In this document: positions 33,877 to 43,023 of the stretch, piece after piece | Layout of the letters: the number at the start of each line of letters is the position of its first letter | Position numbering within the stretch: position 1 is the stretch's first letter | DNA from: Candidatus Bathyarchaeota archaeon | GTDB lineage: Archaea > Thermoproteota > Bathyarchaeia > Bathyarchaeales > Bathycorpusculaceae | Length of the DNA: 64,000 nucleotides | NCBI GenBank assembly: GCA_029881805.1 | Contig: JAOULW010000004.1 | Coordinates: forward strand, 62,001-126,000 | Reading direction: 5' to 3' | Notes under the pieces: model-generated | What the model was told of the DNA's origin: nothing | Databases searched by the model: none | Seen by the model: the letters and a program-made list of their open reading frames with translations, nothing else | Program-made: the position numbers and the translations under genes

Positions 33877-33986
33877 ACTTTTCTCTAAAGGATTCCGACT
33901 ATCTGGAACATCGCCTATGAACAGGGACCGGAAAAAAGAAGGGTTTGCGTGGGTTCAAGTGGAGACATCTCCATTTTGACCGAGGT

Positions 33987-34003
33987 TACCTCACCCCGGC
34001 CAC
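33987..34003 (+). repeat. Right attachment-site repeat (attR core)
   Basis: Identical 17-base copy of the 5' end of tRNA-His (TACCTCACCCCGGCCAC). No tRNA body follows. The sequence to its right (CTAATTTTTAG at about 34017-34027, TATA-like when read on the minus strand) is probably the ancestral tRNA-His promoter, now 20 kb from the gene. Confidence 0.85.
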
Positions 34004-34077
34004 ATTTTGTTGCTTTCTAATTTTTAGATGAGCAAGGTTATTTAGATTTCTGAAGTCAGATATACTCTAATGACGGG

Positions 34078-35283
34078 TCAGTTTCGCCAAGTTTTCTCCA
34101 GTATACGCATTATATTAGCCCCTGCGGCTTTTTCTATTTCTTGATCAGAGTAACCATGTTTAATCATCCACCTAATTATATTGTGAAACTCCGACGGATT
34201 TTCCAAACCGTCGACATACTCTACTTCTTTAAACTCTGGCAAAGCTTCCCTAACTGCTGATGTTGCAAGTTCCCTAGCGAAAATCTTGTGAAGTTCTACA
34301 TGGTCTCCGAAAAGCGTGTCCGGGCCAAAGGCTACATGTTCAATTCCTATCAGATTCGTTATATACTCAAAATGCTCCATGACGCTTTCTATGCTATGCT
34401 TCATTCTGTTCATTGTCAGGGTTGTGTGTGGAGCGGCTTCAACACCTATTACGCCACCTTTCTCAGCAAGTGCGTGTAAAGCCTCGTCTGCGACCATCCT
34501 TCTAGACGACCAAAGAGCCCTAGCGCCGGCATGCGTTACAAAAACCGGTTTTTCAGACGCCTCTATGGCTTCTAGACGTGATTTGTCGCTGACATGGGCT
34601 AGGTCTATGGTTAAACCCAGTTTATTCATCCTCTCAATCGCTTCATATCCTAGGTCCGTCAATCCCTTGTCATGCTTTTCAGCTAGTCCAGAACAAAAGA
34701 CATTACCATGACTGTACGCGAGACCCATGCATCTAATTCCGAAACCGTAGAGAACGTCTATCTTGTCTAAATTAGAGCCGATGTCCGGTATACTCTCCAT
34801 GTGCAATATTATAGCTATCTTTCCATTTTCGTGAGCTCTCAATACATCTTCGACCCTTTTCGCGAGAAAAACGACGTCCTGATGATCTAAGTCGGAAAGA
34901 AACATTCCCACCTGATAGATTATGTTCTCCCACGCCCAAGGGTCTTTGGATTCAATGCTTCCGACTCCATCGTACAAGGCTTCGAAAACAGCGTCAACAC
35001 CAGAAGCAGCAAGACCTTCATAACCGATAAATGTTCTTCCAGACCGAATACAATCAATTATAAGGTTTGGGTCTTCAGGGTACAACGTCGTATGGTCATG
35101 CAGTGAGATCACAATGTACTTTTCAAGTATTTTCTCTAATCTTTCCTGCTCTATCCTTGAAAGCTGGATTATCTGCGACTGTACTCTGCTCACTTGCTTT
35201 GCGAGTTTGTAGACTCTGTAGTCTTTTCCTGGTTTCAAGTATTGAAAAGACTTGTATCCATCATACATTTTACTTTTTCCCAT
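34078..35283 (-). CDS. Membrane dipeptidase (peptidase M19 family)
   Basis: Zinc-dependent dipeptidase of the amidohydrolase fold. Diagnostic segments are VISLHDHTTLYP (H-x-D/H metal site), LHMESI (metal-bridging Glu), IDLAHVSDKSRLEAIE, PVFVTHAGARAL, and HVAFGPDTLFGDH near the end. From ATG 35283 the protein has 401 residues; the frame is open to 35475 and could add 64 unconserved residues, so the start is uncertain. No signal peptide despite the family name, so probably cytosolic. First chromosomal gene right of the element. Confidence 0.85.
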   Translation of the reverse strand: MGKSKMYDGYKSFQYLKPGKDYRVYKLAKQVSRVQSQIIQLSRIEQERLEKILEKYIVISLHDHTTLYPEDPNLIIDCIRSGRTFIGYEGLAASGVDAVFEALYDGVGSIESKDPWAWENIIYQVGMFLSDLDHQDVVFLAKRVEDVLRAHENGKIAIILHMESIPDIGSNLDKIDVLYGFGIRCMGLAYSHGNVFCSGLAEKHDKGLTDLGYEAIERMNKLGLTIDLAHVSDKSRLEAIEASEKPVFVTHAGARALWSSRRMVADEALHALAEKGGVIGVEAAPHTTLTMNRMKHSIESVMEHFEYITNLIGIEHVAFGPDTLFGDHVELHKIFARELATSAVREALPEFKEVEYVDGLENPSEFHNIIRWMIKHGYSDQEIEKAAGANIMRILEKTWRN

Positions 35284-35663
35284 ATTAACACACGGCAGCT
35301 GAATACTAGAGTCTTTTGAAGTATGATTTTTGGATTTATTTACGTTTTCTAAAAATCTTATGATGCGTTTTTGAAGAATAGCATATAGTGTTTCTAAGAT
35401 GCCTTCAGGTGAGTTTTCTGGAAAATTTAAAGGTCTTATTCCTTCAGTTGGTGACGGCTGACGATGTATGGCCATAGGGACTATGGCGAAACATACAAGC
35501 GAACGCTGGGGTTGGGAGACATTAGCGGGTTAGAAGTGGTCTGCGGACCGTAGAATGTGACACCGCCGACATAGTTTTCCTTGTTTATGAATAGCAGAGT
35601 CTGTACATTGTCAAGCCTTTAATAGAAGCGCTTTAGCTTTTAGCTGACTATAAGGAACAACAA

Positions 35664-36860
35664 TTGCCTAAAGGAGGCAAATACCAATTGCAGCAGCAAC
35701 AGCCAAGGAGAAACATTCACCTTATTCTATTGGGCTCAGCTCACTCACTAAACCACTCACTTTTTGTTGTAGCGCCGCCATTGTTGACTTTAATCATGAG
35801 TGACTTAGGCGTCTCAAATTCAGTTATAGGCGCTGTTTCAACGGGTGCTTCTATGCTGTACGGCGTTGGAGCTCTAGCAGGCGGACTTCTAGGCGACAAG
35901 ATTGGAGAAGCAAAAACAATAATCCTATTTCTTATATGTTCAGGATTTTCCACATTCATAATGCTAGCCGCCTGGGCCACAAGAAGCATATACGTTTATA
36001 CTTTGGCCCTAGCCTTAATAGCCATTTGGGCAAGCCTTTACCATCCAACAGCAAACTCTCTCATTTCAAAAGCATTCACTGGGAAAGTTTCCGAATCCAT
36101 GGGACTGCATGGAGTTGGCGGAACCTTAGGAGTAGTGCTGACTCCTACAATGGCATGGTTACTAGGCTCAACCCTTGGATGGTCATGGGCTTTTGCAGCA
36201 TTTGGCTTGGCATGCATTCTACTCGCACTCTTCTTCGTCAGATTTTTTGGAAAGACAAAAAGCCAAAACGAGCATGGCGGAACAATAATCAATGTCTTCA
36301 AAATTCGAAAGCTTTGGACGCTTTTGATCTTTAACGTATTAACAGGGCTTTTCATGAAAGGCGTAGAATTGTGGTTCCCAACTTACCTTCAAAACAACCG
36401 ACAGATTGACCCAATGTGGGCTTCAATAGCTTACACAACGCTTCTGGCTTTCGGTGTTCCAGGACAATGGATTGGAGGAAAAGCCTCCGACAAGATTGGT
36501 CCAAAGAAAGTCTTGATAGCTGCCACAGTAGGCGTTTGTGTAAGCCTTCTCTCTCTTCTGCTCATTCCAGTATACATTGTTGGAATAGCCCTATTTCTCT
36601 TTTTATACGGTTTTTTCTTCAACTCACATCAACCCGCTTTGACTGCGCTGACTGGTTTTCTTACACCTCAAGTTCAGCGAGGAGCAGTTTACGGCGTATT
36701 CTTCTTCACATCTTTCGGTTTAGGCTCTATCTCCCAGTTCATAGCAGGATACTTGGCAGAATTTTACGGTTTAGACGTGGCTTTTTACGCGTTAACAGTT
36801 TTCGCCTTGGCTGCTCTCATATTGTCTTTCAAAATTCCAGACAAAAGAGAAAACAGATAA
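35664..36860 (+). CDS. Major facilitator superfamily transporter (fosmidomycin-resistance-like)
   Basis: A 398-residue protein with about 12 TM helices, starting with TTG (PKGGKYQLQQQQ). The inter-helix motif GGLLGDKIGEAK (about 72-83) between TM2 and TM3 and its counterpart GGKASDKIGPKK in the second half are typical MFS motif A repeats. HGVGGTLGVVLTP resembles Fsr-type drug exporters. Substrate unknown. It converges on feoB with a 4-base gap. Between it and the dipeptidase gene is 188 bases containing a small GC-rich hairpin. Confidence 0.85.
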   Translation: MPKGGKYQLQQQQPRRNIHLILLGSAHSLNHSLFVVAPPLLTLIMSDLGVSNSVIGAVSTGASMLYGVGALAGGLLGDKIGEAKTIILFLICSGFSTFIMLAAWATRSIYVYTLALALIAIWASLYHPTANSLISKAFTGKVSESMGLHGVGGTLGVVLTPTMAWLLGSTLGWSWAFAAFGLACILLALFFVRFFGKTKSQNEHGGTIINVFKIRKLWTLLIFNVLTGLFMKGVELWFPTYLQNNRQIDPMWASIAYTTLLAFGVPGQWIGGKASDKIGPKKVLIAATVGVCVSLLSLLLIPVYIVGIALFLFLYGFFFNSHQPALTALTGFLTPQVQRGAVYGVFFFTSFGLGSISQFIAGYLAEFYGLDVAFYALTVFALAALILSFKIPDKRENR

Positions 36861-36864
36861 CATG

Positions 36865-38835
36865 TCATGTGAGCATTGTTAATGAAAGAAATCTGTAGGC
36901 TAATCCCCCTAAGAAAAGCGCAAAAGCAATGTCAACAGTCATTATCGCAATGGCTCTTTTCCATCCAAATTCCCTCTTGCACGCGGCAATAGTCGCCAGA
37001 CAAGGAATGTAAATCATCGTTACCAACGCAAAAACAATCATTTGAACAGAAGTTAAATCCTGAAGCACCATTCCCTGCTGTAACAAGACATCTTGTAATA
37101 AAATGAGCGTTAACTCCTTACGCAAAATCCCAAACACCAACGGAATGCTAGTCACTGGAGGAAGCCCAAGCCAATCACTCATTAGCGGACTTGCAGCGAC
37201 AGTAATATAATCAATAACGCCTAAAGCGTCAAAAGCGACTATTACTAGGCTTCCAACGATTATTATCGGAAAGGCTACGTAAACGAAATCTCTGGTTCTG
37301 CTCCAAGTTTTCATAATAATATTCCGGAATGACGGTCTCCTATAAGACGGCATCTCCACGATTAAGCCTACTGGTTCACCTGGCACAATTTTGAACGCAA
37401 TTCTCCCCAAGATGAAGACAAGAATAAGATCAAACGCGTACAGGGCCAAGGCAACATGTAATCCCACGAATCTCCCAACCAACCCGAGAATTACAACTGT
37501 GCGGGCAGCACACGGAATCAAAACAACCACGAAAGCGGCTAAGAAACGCTCCCGCTCAGTTTCCATAATTCTACATCCAATACACGCTGGAACGCTACAG
37601 CCATAACCGAGAATTAATGGTATGAACGCCTTTCCATGCAAGCCAATCTTATGCATCAAATTGTCCATCAAAAAAGCGGCACGCGGCAGATAACCACTAT
37701 CTTCCAAAATCGCTAAGAAAATATAGAATGGCACAATATAGGGCAAAGCTATGGTTATTCCAGCAACTATTCCGGCCAGAATTCCATCAGTAATGAGATT
37801 AACAGCAATTTCAGGGAGAAACAGTAGAAAAACGCTTTCAATATAGGCTGTGAAAATGCCGAAAACATAGTCTAATCCCGCGGAAATGAAATTTCCACCA
37901 AGAAAGATTAAGGCAAACATTGACGCCAAGACCATGGCAAGTATTGGGTATCCCAGAAACTTGTGCGTAGTCCAAGCGTCTAGTTTCTGCTCCAAACTTA
38001 CTCTTGGAGGAGTCTCGACAATGGTTACTGCATTAGCTATTTTGGTAGCAAGTCCATATCTTTCAGAAGTTGTGATGACGGGTGAGGATTCTCCATGCAT
38101 TTTTTCCAATTCTCCAGCCGATTTTTCCGCGAATTTCAAAACCTCTTTTCCATTCTCATAATTTTGAAGCTTGCCAGCAACATCAGCATCTCTTTCCAAA
38201 AGTTTGATTGCAATCCATCTTGTAGGATAAACAGTGCAAAGTTGCGAAAGCTTGGAGCTAGCTAGTTTTTCGATAGCTTGCACTCTTTTCTCGATTTCTC
38301 GACCATACCTCATTTTCAGCGATTTGCGTTTTTGCTCTCCGTTCACTGTAGCTATGACTGTTGAGAGGAGCTCATCAATTCCACTTCCAGTTATCGCGAC
38401 TGTAGGAACGACTGGCACTCCTAATGCCTTAGAAAGCTTCTCGACGTCGATCTTCAAACCTTTCTTCGCTGCAAAATCAACCTGATTTAGAGCCACTATT
38501 ATAGGCGCTTCAAGTTCTAGTAGTTGCATTGTAAAATACAGGTTACGCTCGAGTGCTGAAGCATCAACAACATTAACTATGACATCTGGCTTTTCAATGG
38601 AAATATAATCTCGCGAAACAATTTCCTCCATAGAGAATGTGGAGAGCGAGTATATTCCTGGCAAGTCGATTATGTGGATTGTATGGCCTTTAAAATGCAG
38701 CGTTCCTTCAGCTCTTTCAACGGTTTTTCCAGGCCAATTTCCCACAATCTGGTTTAGACCTGTGAGCTGATTGAAAATCACGCTTTTTCCTACATTGGCA
38801 TTTCCAGCTAGTGCTATCCTCAATTGGTTAGGCAT
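36865..38835 (-). CDS. feoB: Ferrous iron transporter FeoB
   Basis: GTP-gated Fe(II) importer of the cytoplasmic membrane. The N-terminal GTPase has G1 GNANVGKSV (11-19), G3 DLPGIYSL (about 58), G4 NQVD (about 117) and a GDI-like helical domain; the C-terminal part (about 285 onward) carries two Gate domains ([25 protein letters not shown] split by [12 protein letters not shown], and later [11 protein letters not shown]). 656 residues, near full length. Start overlaps feoA by 8 bases. Last gene of dtxR-feoA-feoB. Confidence 0.95.
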   Translation of the reverse strand: MPNQLRIALAGNANVGKSVIFNQLTGLNQIVGNWPGKTVERAEGTLHFKGHTIHIIDLPGIYSLSTFSMEEIVSRDYISIEKPDVIVNVVDASALERNLYFTMQLLELEAPIIVALNQVDFAAKKGLKIDVEKLSKALGVPVVPTVAITGSGIDELLSTVIATVNGEQKRKSLKMRYGREIEKRVQAIEKLASSKLSQLCTVYPTRWIAIKLLERDADVAGKLQNYENGKEVLKFAEKSAGELEKMHGESSPVITTSERYGLATKIANAVTIVETPPRVSLEQKLDAWTTHKFLGYPILAMVLASMFALIFLGGNFISAGLDYVFGIFTAYIESVFLLFLPEIAVNLITDGILAGIVAGITIALPYIVPFYIFLAILEDSGYLPRAAFLMDNLMHKIGLHGKAFIPLILGYGCSVPACIGCRIMETERERFLAAFVVVLIPCAARTVVILGLVGRFVGLHVALALYAFDLILVFILGRIAFKIVPGEPVGLIVEMPSYRRPSFRNIIMKTWSRTRDFVYVAFPIIIVGSLVIVAFDALGVIDYITVAASPLMSDWLGLPPVTSIPLVFGILRKELTLILLQDVLLQQGMVLQDLTSVQMIVFALVTMIYIPCLATIAACKREFGWKRAIAIMTVDIAFALFLGGLAYRFLSLTMLT

Positions 38836-39130
38836 CTGCTTCGTCCTTCAACGGTGTGACAAAGACTTTGGAGGCCACACCATAACCAAGCGCAAGTGCT
38901 ACTCCCCTAACTTCAAGCTCTACAGGTCCGTGAAAAGCGCACTTTCTGAGAACTCTGATTTCGATGCCTGGGGTAATTCCCATTTCAGTTAGTCTGCGTA
39001 CAAGTCCAAAGCCTCCCATGGCTTTTGTCACAATTCCTTTTTCACCTTCACCTAGGCTTGTCAGAGAAGTCACACCGCCATTAGATTGTGCACCTCGTGC
39101 TCGCCGATTTCTCCTATTTCTGAATCGCAT
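38828..39130 (-). CDS. feoA: Ferrous iron transport protein FeoA
   Basis: Small SH3-like partner of FeoB. From ATG 39130 a 100-residue protein: an Arg-rich N-terminus (RFRNRRNRRARG), then LGEGEKGIVTKAMGG, GLVRRLTEMGITPGIEI and ELEVRGVALALGYGVASKVFV, the complete FeoA domain. An upstream ATG (39178) would add 16 residues inside dtxR. Overlaps dtxR by 17 bases and feoB by 8, so translation of the three is coupled. Confidence 0.92.
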   Translation of the reverse strand: MRFRNRRNRRARGAQSNGGVTSLTSLGEGEKGIVTKAMGGFGLVRRLTEMGITPGIEIRVLRKCAFHGPVELEVRGVALALGYGVASKVFVTPLKDEADA

Positions 39131-39797
39131 TTGCTTTCCTCCTGAGAATCTTGACCCAGACGTCTGAAGCAGCATCATAGCTCAATGTGCACTCTCTCCC
39201 GGACACGCATAGAATCATGCTTGATCGCAGACGTTTAGCAACATGAACGGGTGCGTCGAGTCTAATTCCTTTGCCTGCTAAATGTAGCAGTTTCTCTTTT
39301 TTTTCATCCGTTATTTTTGCCACCCTACCCTCCTCGTCTAAGTCCATATCAATCAGCGGAAGGCACTCTTCTTCTTTCATCTCGCCTTCTTCCGTGGGTA
39401 TAGGATTTCCGTGCGGACAAAACTTAGGATGACCTAGGCGTTTCTCCAAAAGCGGAACCACGTCTTTTGTCAGGGCATGTTCGAGCCTGCAAGCGCTCTC
39501 GTGCACATTGATCCATTCAACATTCAAAATGTCCGTAAGCAACCTTTCTGCAAGCCTATGCCTTCTGACAATGTCTAAGGCTAGTTTCTGACCTTTCATT
39601 GTAAGCTTCACCCCTCTGTAAGGTTCATGTTCAACCAAACTGTGTTTTTCCAAATGTTCTATGGTGTTGGTAATGGATCCTGGAACGACCTGCAATTCCT
39701 CTGCTAACTCCTTTGTTTTGGCGGCACCACTACGTTTCTGAAGCCTGTAGATTGCCTCAATGTATTCTTCAGCTTCATACGAAAGAGAAGCTTCCAT
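39114..39797 (-). CDS. DtxR/IdeR-family metal-dependent repressor
   Basis: Iron- or manganese-sensing repressor, 227 residues. Winged helix with AAKTKELAEELQVVPGSITNTIEHLEKHSLVEH in the first 60 residues (seen in parts), dimerisation/metal domain with HRLAERLLTDIL, HESACRLEHAL, and the ligand-rich HPKFCPHGNPIP, then a C-terminal SH3-like FeoA domain. First gene of the feo operon, so it most likely controls iron uptake and itself. A GGGAG ribosome site lies upstream of the ATG, and a palindrome is found at the expected transcription start. Confidence 0.92.
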   Translation of the reverse strand: MEASLSYEAEEYIEAIYRLQKRSGAAKTKELAEELQVVPGSITNTIEHLEKHSLVEHEPYRGVKLTMKGQKLALDIVRRHRLAERLLTDILNVEWINVHESACRLEHALTKDVVPLLEKRLGHPKFCPHGNPIPTEEGEMKEEECLPLIDMDLDEEGRVAKITDEKKEKLLHLAGKGIRLDAPVHVAKRLRSSMILCVSGRECTLSYDAASDVWVKILRRKANAIQK

Positions 39798-39818
39798 TAT
39801 TTTGTCTCCCGTGAATGT

Positions 39819-39830
39819 ACGAGGTCTCGT
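39819..39830. promoter_or_regulatory. Candidate operator of the dtxR-feoA-feoB promoter
   Basis: ACGAG-GT-CTCGT, a 5-base inverted repeat with 2-base spacer, 22-33 bases upstream of the repressor's ATG and just downstream of a TATA-like AAATAAG (about 39836-39842, minus strand). It would overlap the transcription start, a position suited to repression by the gene's own product. Confidence 0.35.
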
Positions 39831-40191
39831 AATTTCTTATTTACAAATGCAGTGGATAAATCTTTCGCATCGACCGAACATGAACGAAGCTTATAAAGAG
39901 ACAAAATTCCTAGAAATATTTTGTGAAAATACAAACTGTCCATGATTGAAGCAATAATTACTTGTCTCAGATAAATTGAAAAGCTGAAGGATTGGGAGGA
40001 TTTCTATGGTTTTTGAAGGAAAACCTTGTCTCTCTTCATTCTTTCTCTGGACGAAAGCGGAACGAATGCACAAAGGTTCGCATTAAACGTTTAAATAACG
40101 GATATCCTGTCAGTCAAAAGACGTTTAGAATTTAAACTTGCGTGTATAATGCCGTGCTAAAATGCTGTAGGAAAGCCCGAACTTTGGTCTG

Positions 40192-40961
40192 CTAGAAAAG
40201 GTAAGTCAGGATAGCGTTAAGGATTTTTCTGTGTACTTCTTGTTTTAGCTGCCTTTTATATGGGATCGATTTCCATGCTGGAAGTTCTTTCAATGGGAGA
40301 TCGCCTATTCTGATTATGCCAACAGTTTTCTTCTCGTAGTGGTTAGCCAAGGCATATAATACAGAGAGTTCCATATCGACTGAAGAGGCGTCTTGTTCTT
40401 GCAGGCGTTTCAACAGTTCTTTTGTTTCTGAAAGAAAGAACGGTACTGTGGCATGAGTTTCGCTGAGAATTTTTATTCCAAGGGTCTTGACTTCTTTTTT
40501 GACTATGTCTTTCATTCTTTCCAGTAAGTCAGTGTCAGCCTTTGCTGGAGCTTCACGCGGTGGAGAGATTTCAAGGACCTTATCTGGTCGGATGCAGTCG
40601 GTGGCCTGTTAATATCTGCAGATTCTAAATGAGTACCTACTCCTCCGCCAGTTCCAACAAATATTATCTCTTCCGCGTTTTTGCAGTGGCATAGAATGTA
40701 GCTTGAATCTGCAAAATTCGATGCGCCGATTCCTCCTGAGCCGAAGAGAACATGCTTGCTTCCTTTCCGAACCAAGAAACTGTTGCCAGTCTTCTCAAGC
40801 TTTAATCCTCTATCCGTAACTAGATTTCGGAATTCTCCACAGTATTTTTCAAACTTAAACGGAGAAATTACTATTTGAGAAGGCATTGAAGTAGGGTCAA
40901 GTTCAAAAACAAATTTTGCTGCCCATTCAAGTGCTTTACCCTGTAATTCGCCATACACCAT
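40192..40961 (-). pseudogene. Nucleoside (uridine) phosphorylase, frameshifted
   Basis: Two minus-strand frames make one phosphorylase. The first (from 40961) has VISPFKFEKYC, VLFGSGGIGASNFAD, FVGTGGGVG and LESADIN; the second continues with CIRPDKVLEISPPREAPAKADTD (shown in parts) and LSETHATVPFFLSETKE, SSVDMELSVLYALANHYEKKTVGII, the nucleobase/ribose site. The switch falls at about 40605-40612, where one base appears to be missing after the ADIN codons. Joined, the chain has about 255 residues, the normal length. Either a real inactivating mutation or a sequencing error; both halves remain well conserved, which favours recent change or error. Confidence 0.75.
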
Positions 40962-40964
40962 TAT

Positions 40965-41381
40965 TTACTGCTCACCTAAAACTTGGATTATTATTGTTCT
41001 TCTTCGCGGGTGGACGTCTGTTTCCACAAAGACTAGCGACTGCCACGTTCCAAACTCCACTCGTCCATCAATTATTGGGAGAGTCTTGTCAGGTGGCAAA
41101 AGCGCAGATCTCAGATGTGCGTGGGCGTTAGAAGGATGATTATATGATCCGCTTTTTGGGATTAGTTTCTCGAGCAGAATCTTGATGTCCTTTAATAGGC
41201 CGTATTCGCTTTCTGTCAGAATTAGTATTCCAGTGGCGTGCGGCGCAAACACGTGGACTAAACCATTTTTCACTCCTGATTTAGAAACTGCTTCCTGAAC
41301 CTTGTCGGTTAGGTCTATGAATTCTATTTCACCTTTAGTGGAAAAACTGTAACTTGTGTTGACAACTTTAAAGCTTGACAT
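40965..41381 (-). CDS. YjbQ/UPF0047 family protein
   Basis: A 138-residue single-domain protein with VHVFAPHATGILILTE (metal-site His), SYNHPSNAHAHLRSALL with the H-x3-AHAH pattern, and GTWQSLVFVETDVHPRRR near the C-terminus, all hallmarks of UPF0047. Bacterial members show weak thiamine-phosphate-synthase-like activity; the physiological role is unsettled. It lies 3 bases upstream of the phosphorylase gene and 8 bases after the acetyltransferase gene on the same strand, forming a small operon. Confidence 0.9.
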   Translation of the reverse strand: MSSFKVVNTSYSFSTKGEIEFIDLTDKVQEAVSKSGVKNGLVHVFAPHATGILILTESEYGLLKDIKILLEKLIPKSGSYNHPSNAHAHLRSALLPPDKTLPIIDGRVEFGTWQSLVFVETDVHPRRRTIIIQVLGEQ

Positions 41382-41389
41382 AAGTGGTC

Positions 41390-41935
41390 TTACTCCAGAA
41401 GCATGATCATTATTATTTCATCTGTGTATTTGCCATCTTTGAAAAACTTTTGAGGAATTCTGCCTGTTTGCTTAAACCCCACTTTCTCGTAAATGTGGAT
41501 GGCAGATTTGTTGTTTGCGAAGGCAGAAAGCGTTAAAACCTTTAAACCCATAATGCGAGCCTGTTCTATCAAAATCTTCATCATCTCAGTACCTATTCCA
41601 ATATCTCTAAAACCATCTCTAATCGCTATGCCTATTCCCCCTACATGCCTTTCATAGACACTCTGACCTCTATCAATCTCAGAAGTCGCGACAAGCTTAT
41701 CCCCGACTTCCGCAACCAAATGAAATGCTTCGCTTTCCCCCAAACTGCTAAGCGCCTTAGACAGCCATTCCCTCTCCTCCTCCAGCGAGACTTTTCGTGT
41801 CATGACTACTCTCTCCTCAGCAAGTGAATTAATCAGATCCAGCAAATCATCTAGGTCTTCCCACTTGGGCGTCCTCAAAACCACTTTACGCCCGTCTTTA
41901 GTAGAGAAGCTTCGGATAGTTTTTCCAGATTTCAT
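41390..41935 (-). CDS. GNAT-family N-acetyltransferase
   Basis: A 181-residue acetyltransferase of the RimI/RimJ type. Motif A is seen in VGGIGIAIRDGFRDIGIGTEMMKILIEQAR (in parts; R/Q-x2-G-x-G/A at GFRDIGIG), motif B in LTLSAFANNKSAIHIYEKVGFKQTGRIP. Acceptor unknown; could be a protein N-terminus, an amine or an antibiotic. First gene of the small operon with the YjbQ protein and the phosphorylase. Confidence 0.9.
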   Translation of the reverse strand: MKSGKTIRSFSTKDGRKVVLRTPKWEDLDDLLDLINSLAEERVVMTRKVSLEEEREWLSKALSSLGESEAFHLVAEVGDKLVATSEIDRGQSVYERHVGGIGIAIRDGFRDIGIGTEMMKILIEQARIMGLKVLTLSAFANNKSAIHIYEKVGFKQTGRIPQKFFKDGKYTDEIIMIMLLE

Positions 41936-43023
41936 AATTCACTAGTAACGCCCTGAACGTTTAATACTGTTACCATTTTTTAGTCTAGCAGACGCCTAAA
42001 ACGTGGAACTCTGTTGATGCTTTTGTATACAGCGACTTAGCCTTGTGTTTCTGGAGAATATTGGTGATACATAAAAAGTGTACGTAATACCAACCTCACC
42101 AAACTCACTGAACAGTAAAATCTTAACATAACAAAGCCAAAAAAATCATCTACTTAGCCTACAGTATGTGCAACAAATGCATACCTTCATGAAAAATAAG
42201 CCAGAAAAAGGCTCCTTCGCTGACCCAAACGCACAACGAAAAACTCGGTGAAAAACTTCAAAACGAAAACTAGCATTTAAACCCGTATACAAAAGCATCA
42301 ACGAAAGTTACTTATTTTTCTCGCCTTTCCTTTTTCCCTGACAACCTACTAATTCTTTCCTGTGTTTTCTTCCTTCCCTTTCTCGTTCCTCCGTTCGCTG
42401 TTGGCGCATCCGTATCCAATAATATACGATCGCCCTTCCTCTCGTAGCCAACATAGAAATCAACCCTAAACCGATAAGGAAATTCCGAATTCGCCTAATT
42501 TTTTCCTTCAAGCCTGAATTCAATGACAAAGCACGTTGCCAATAAACTATTTGACGACATTTTGATAATAATGTTATGGCCACTTGATAATTCGCTCCTC
42601 TCTGTTGCATAGAAAACATCGAACAATAACCGAAGTTGCAAGCTGTTGCTTCGCATGGAGTTTTTCGTCGGTTTTTATATGAGGCCACGGTAAAGTCCAT
42701 AGGATTGGTTAATTAACAAAACAGAAAAGGCTAAAACAGGCTCTTTATATCATTTTAAGCCGAAAGCAAGCCAAAAAATTTTTGGTCTAGGGGAGAAGTG
42801 GAGAGCACTCTTGGTCCGAATGAGTTCGACCAAAAACAAGCTAAAATATTAATGATTTCAATCAAAAAGGATTTTGAAAGGGTTTAGATATGAAAAGATA
42901 CATTTCGCACTTTTTTCACTCTTGTGACTATGTTATCATTTTCTTCATATTGCCGATTTTGAAATAACCTCTATAATAATTCATGACCACGTATTTTGGC
43001 AGAGAAAGGTACTAGTAAAAGGT
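41936..43023. other. Gene-poor region
   Basis: Nearly 1.1 kb between divergent gene blocks. A 130-codon minus-strand frame (42308-42700) has no recognisable domain; its Arg/Lys/Glu-rich tail (EEREREGRKHRKE) looks like chance coding, and I do not call it a gene. The stretch after 42700 is AT-rich and includes the promoter region of lon (TATA-like TATAATAATT near 42971). No RNA gene is evident. Confidence 0.4.

Larger units (their letters stand above)
13394..33986. mobile_element. Integrated genetic element at the 5' end of tRNA-His
   Basis: About 20.6 kb between perfect 17-base direct repeats, one in an intact tRNA gene and one isolated. The first gene inside is a tyrosine recombinase 40 bases from the repeat, the usual arrangement for tRNA-integrating elements. 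Contents are accessory: two recombinases, RHH/winged-helix regulators, zinc-ribbon mini-proteins and a defence-type operon. The genes are visibly more AT-rich than the flanks. No replication initiator or virion gene is recognisable, so it is best described as an integrative island or defence island; plasmid or virus origin is undecided. Confidence 0.85.

Noticed and set aside
33764-33979. 71-codon frame overlapping the 3' end of the metallopeptidase gene
   Set aside because: Overlaps a better-supported gene in another frame and shows no domain; likely shadow plus intergenic sequence.
42308-42700. 130-codon minus-strand frame
   Set aside because: No domain, low-complexity basic tail, no ribosome site; probably chance in a gene-poor region.
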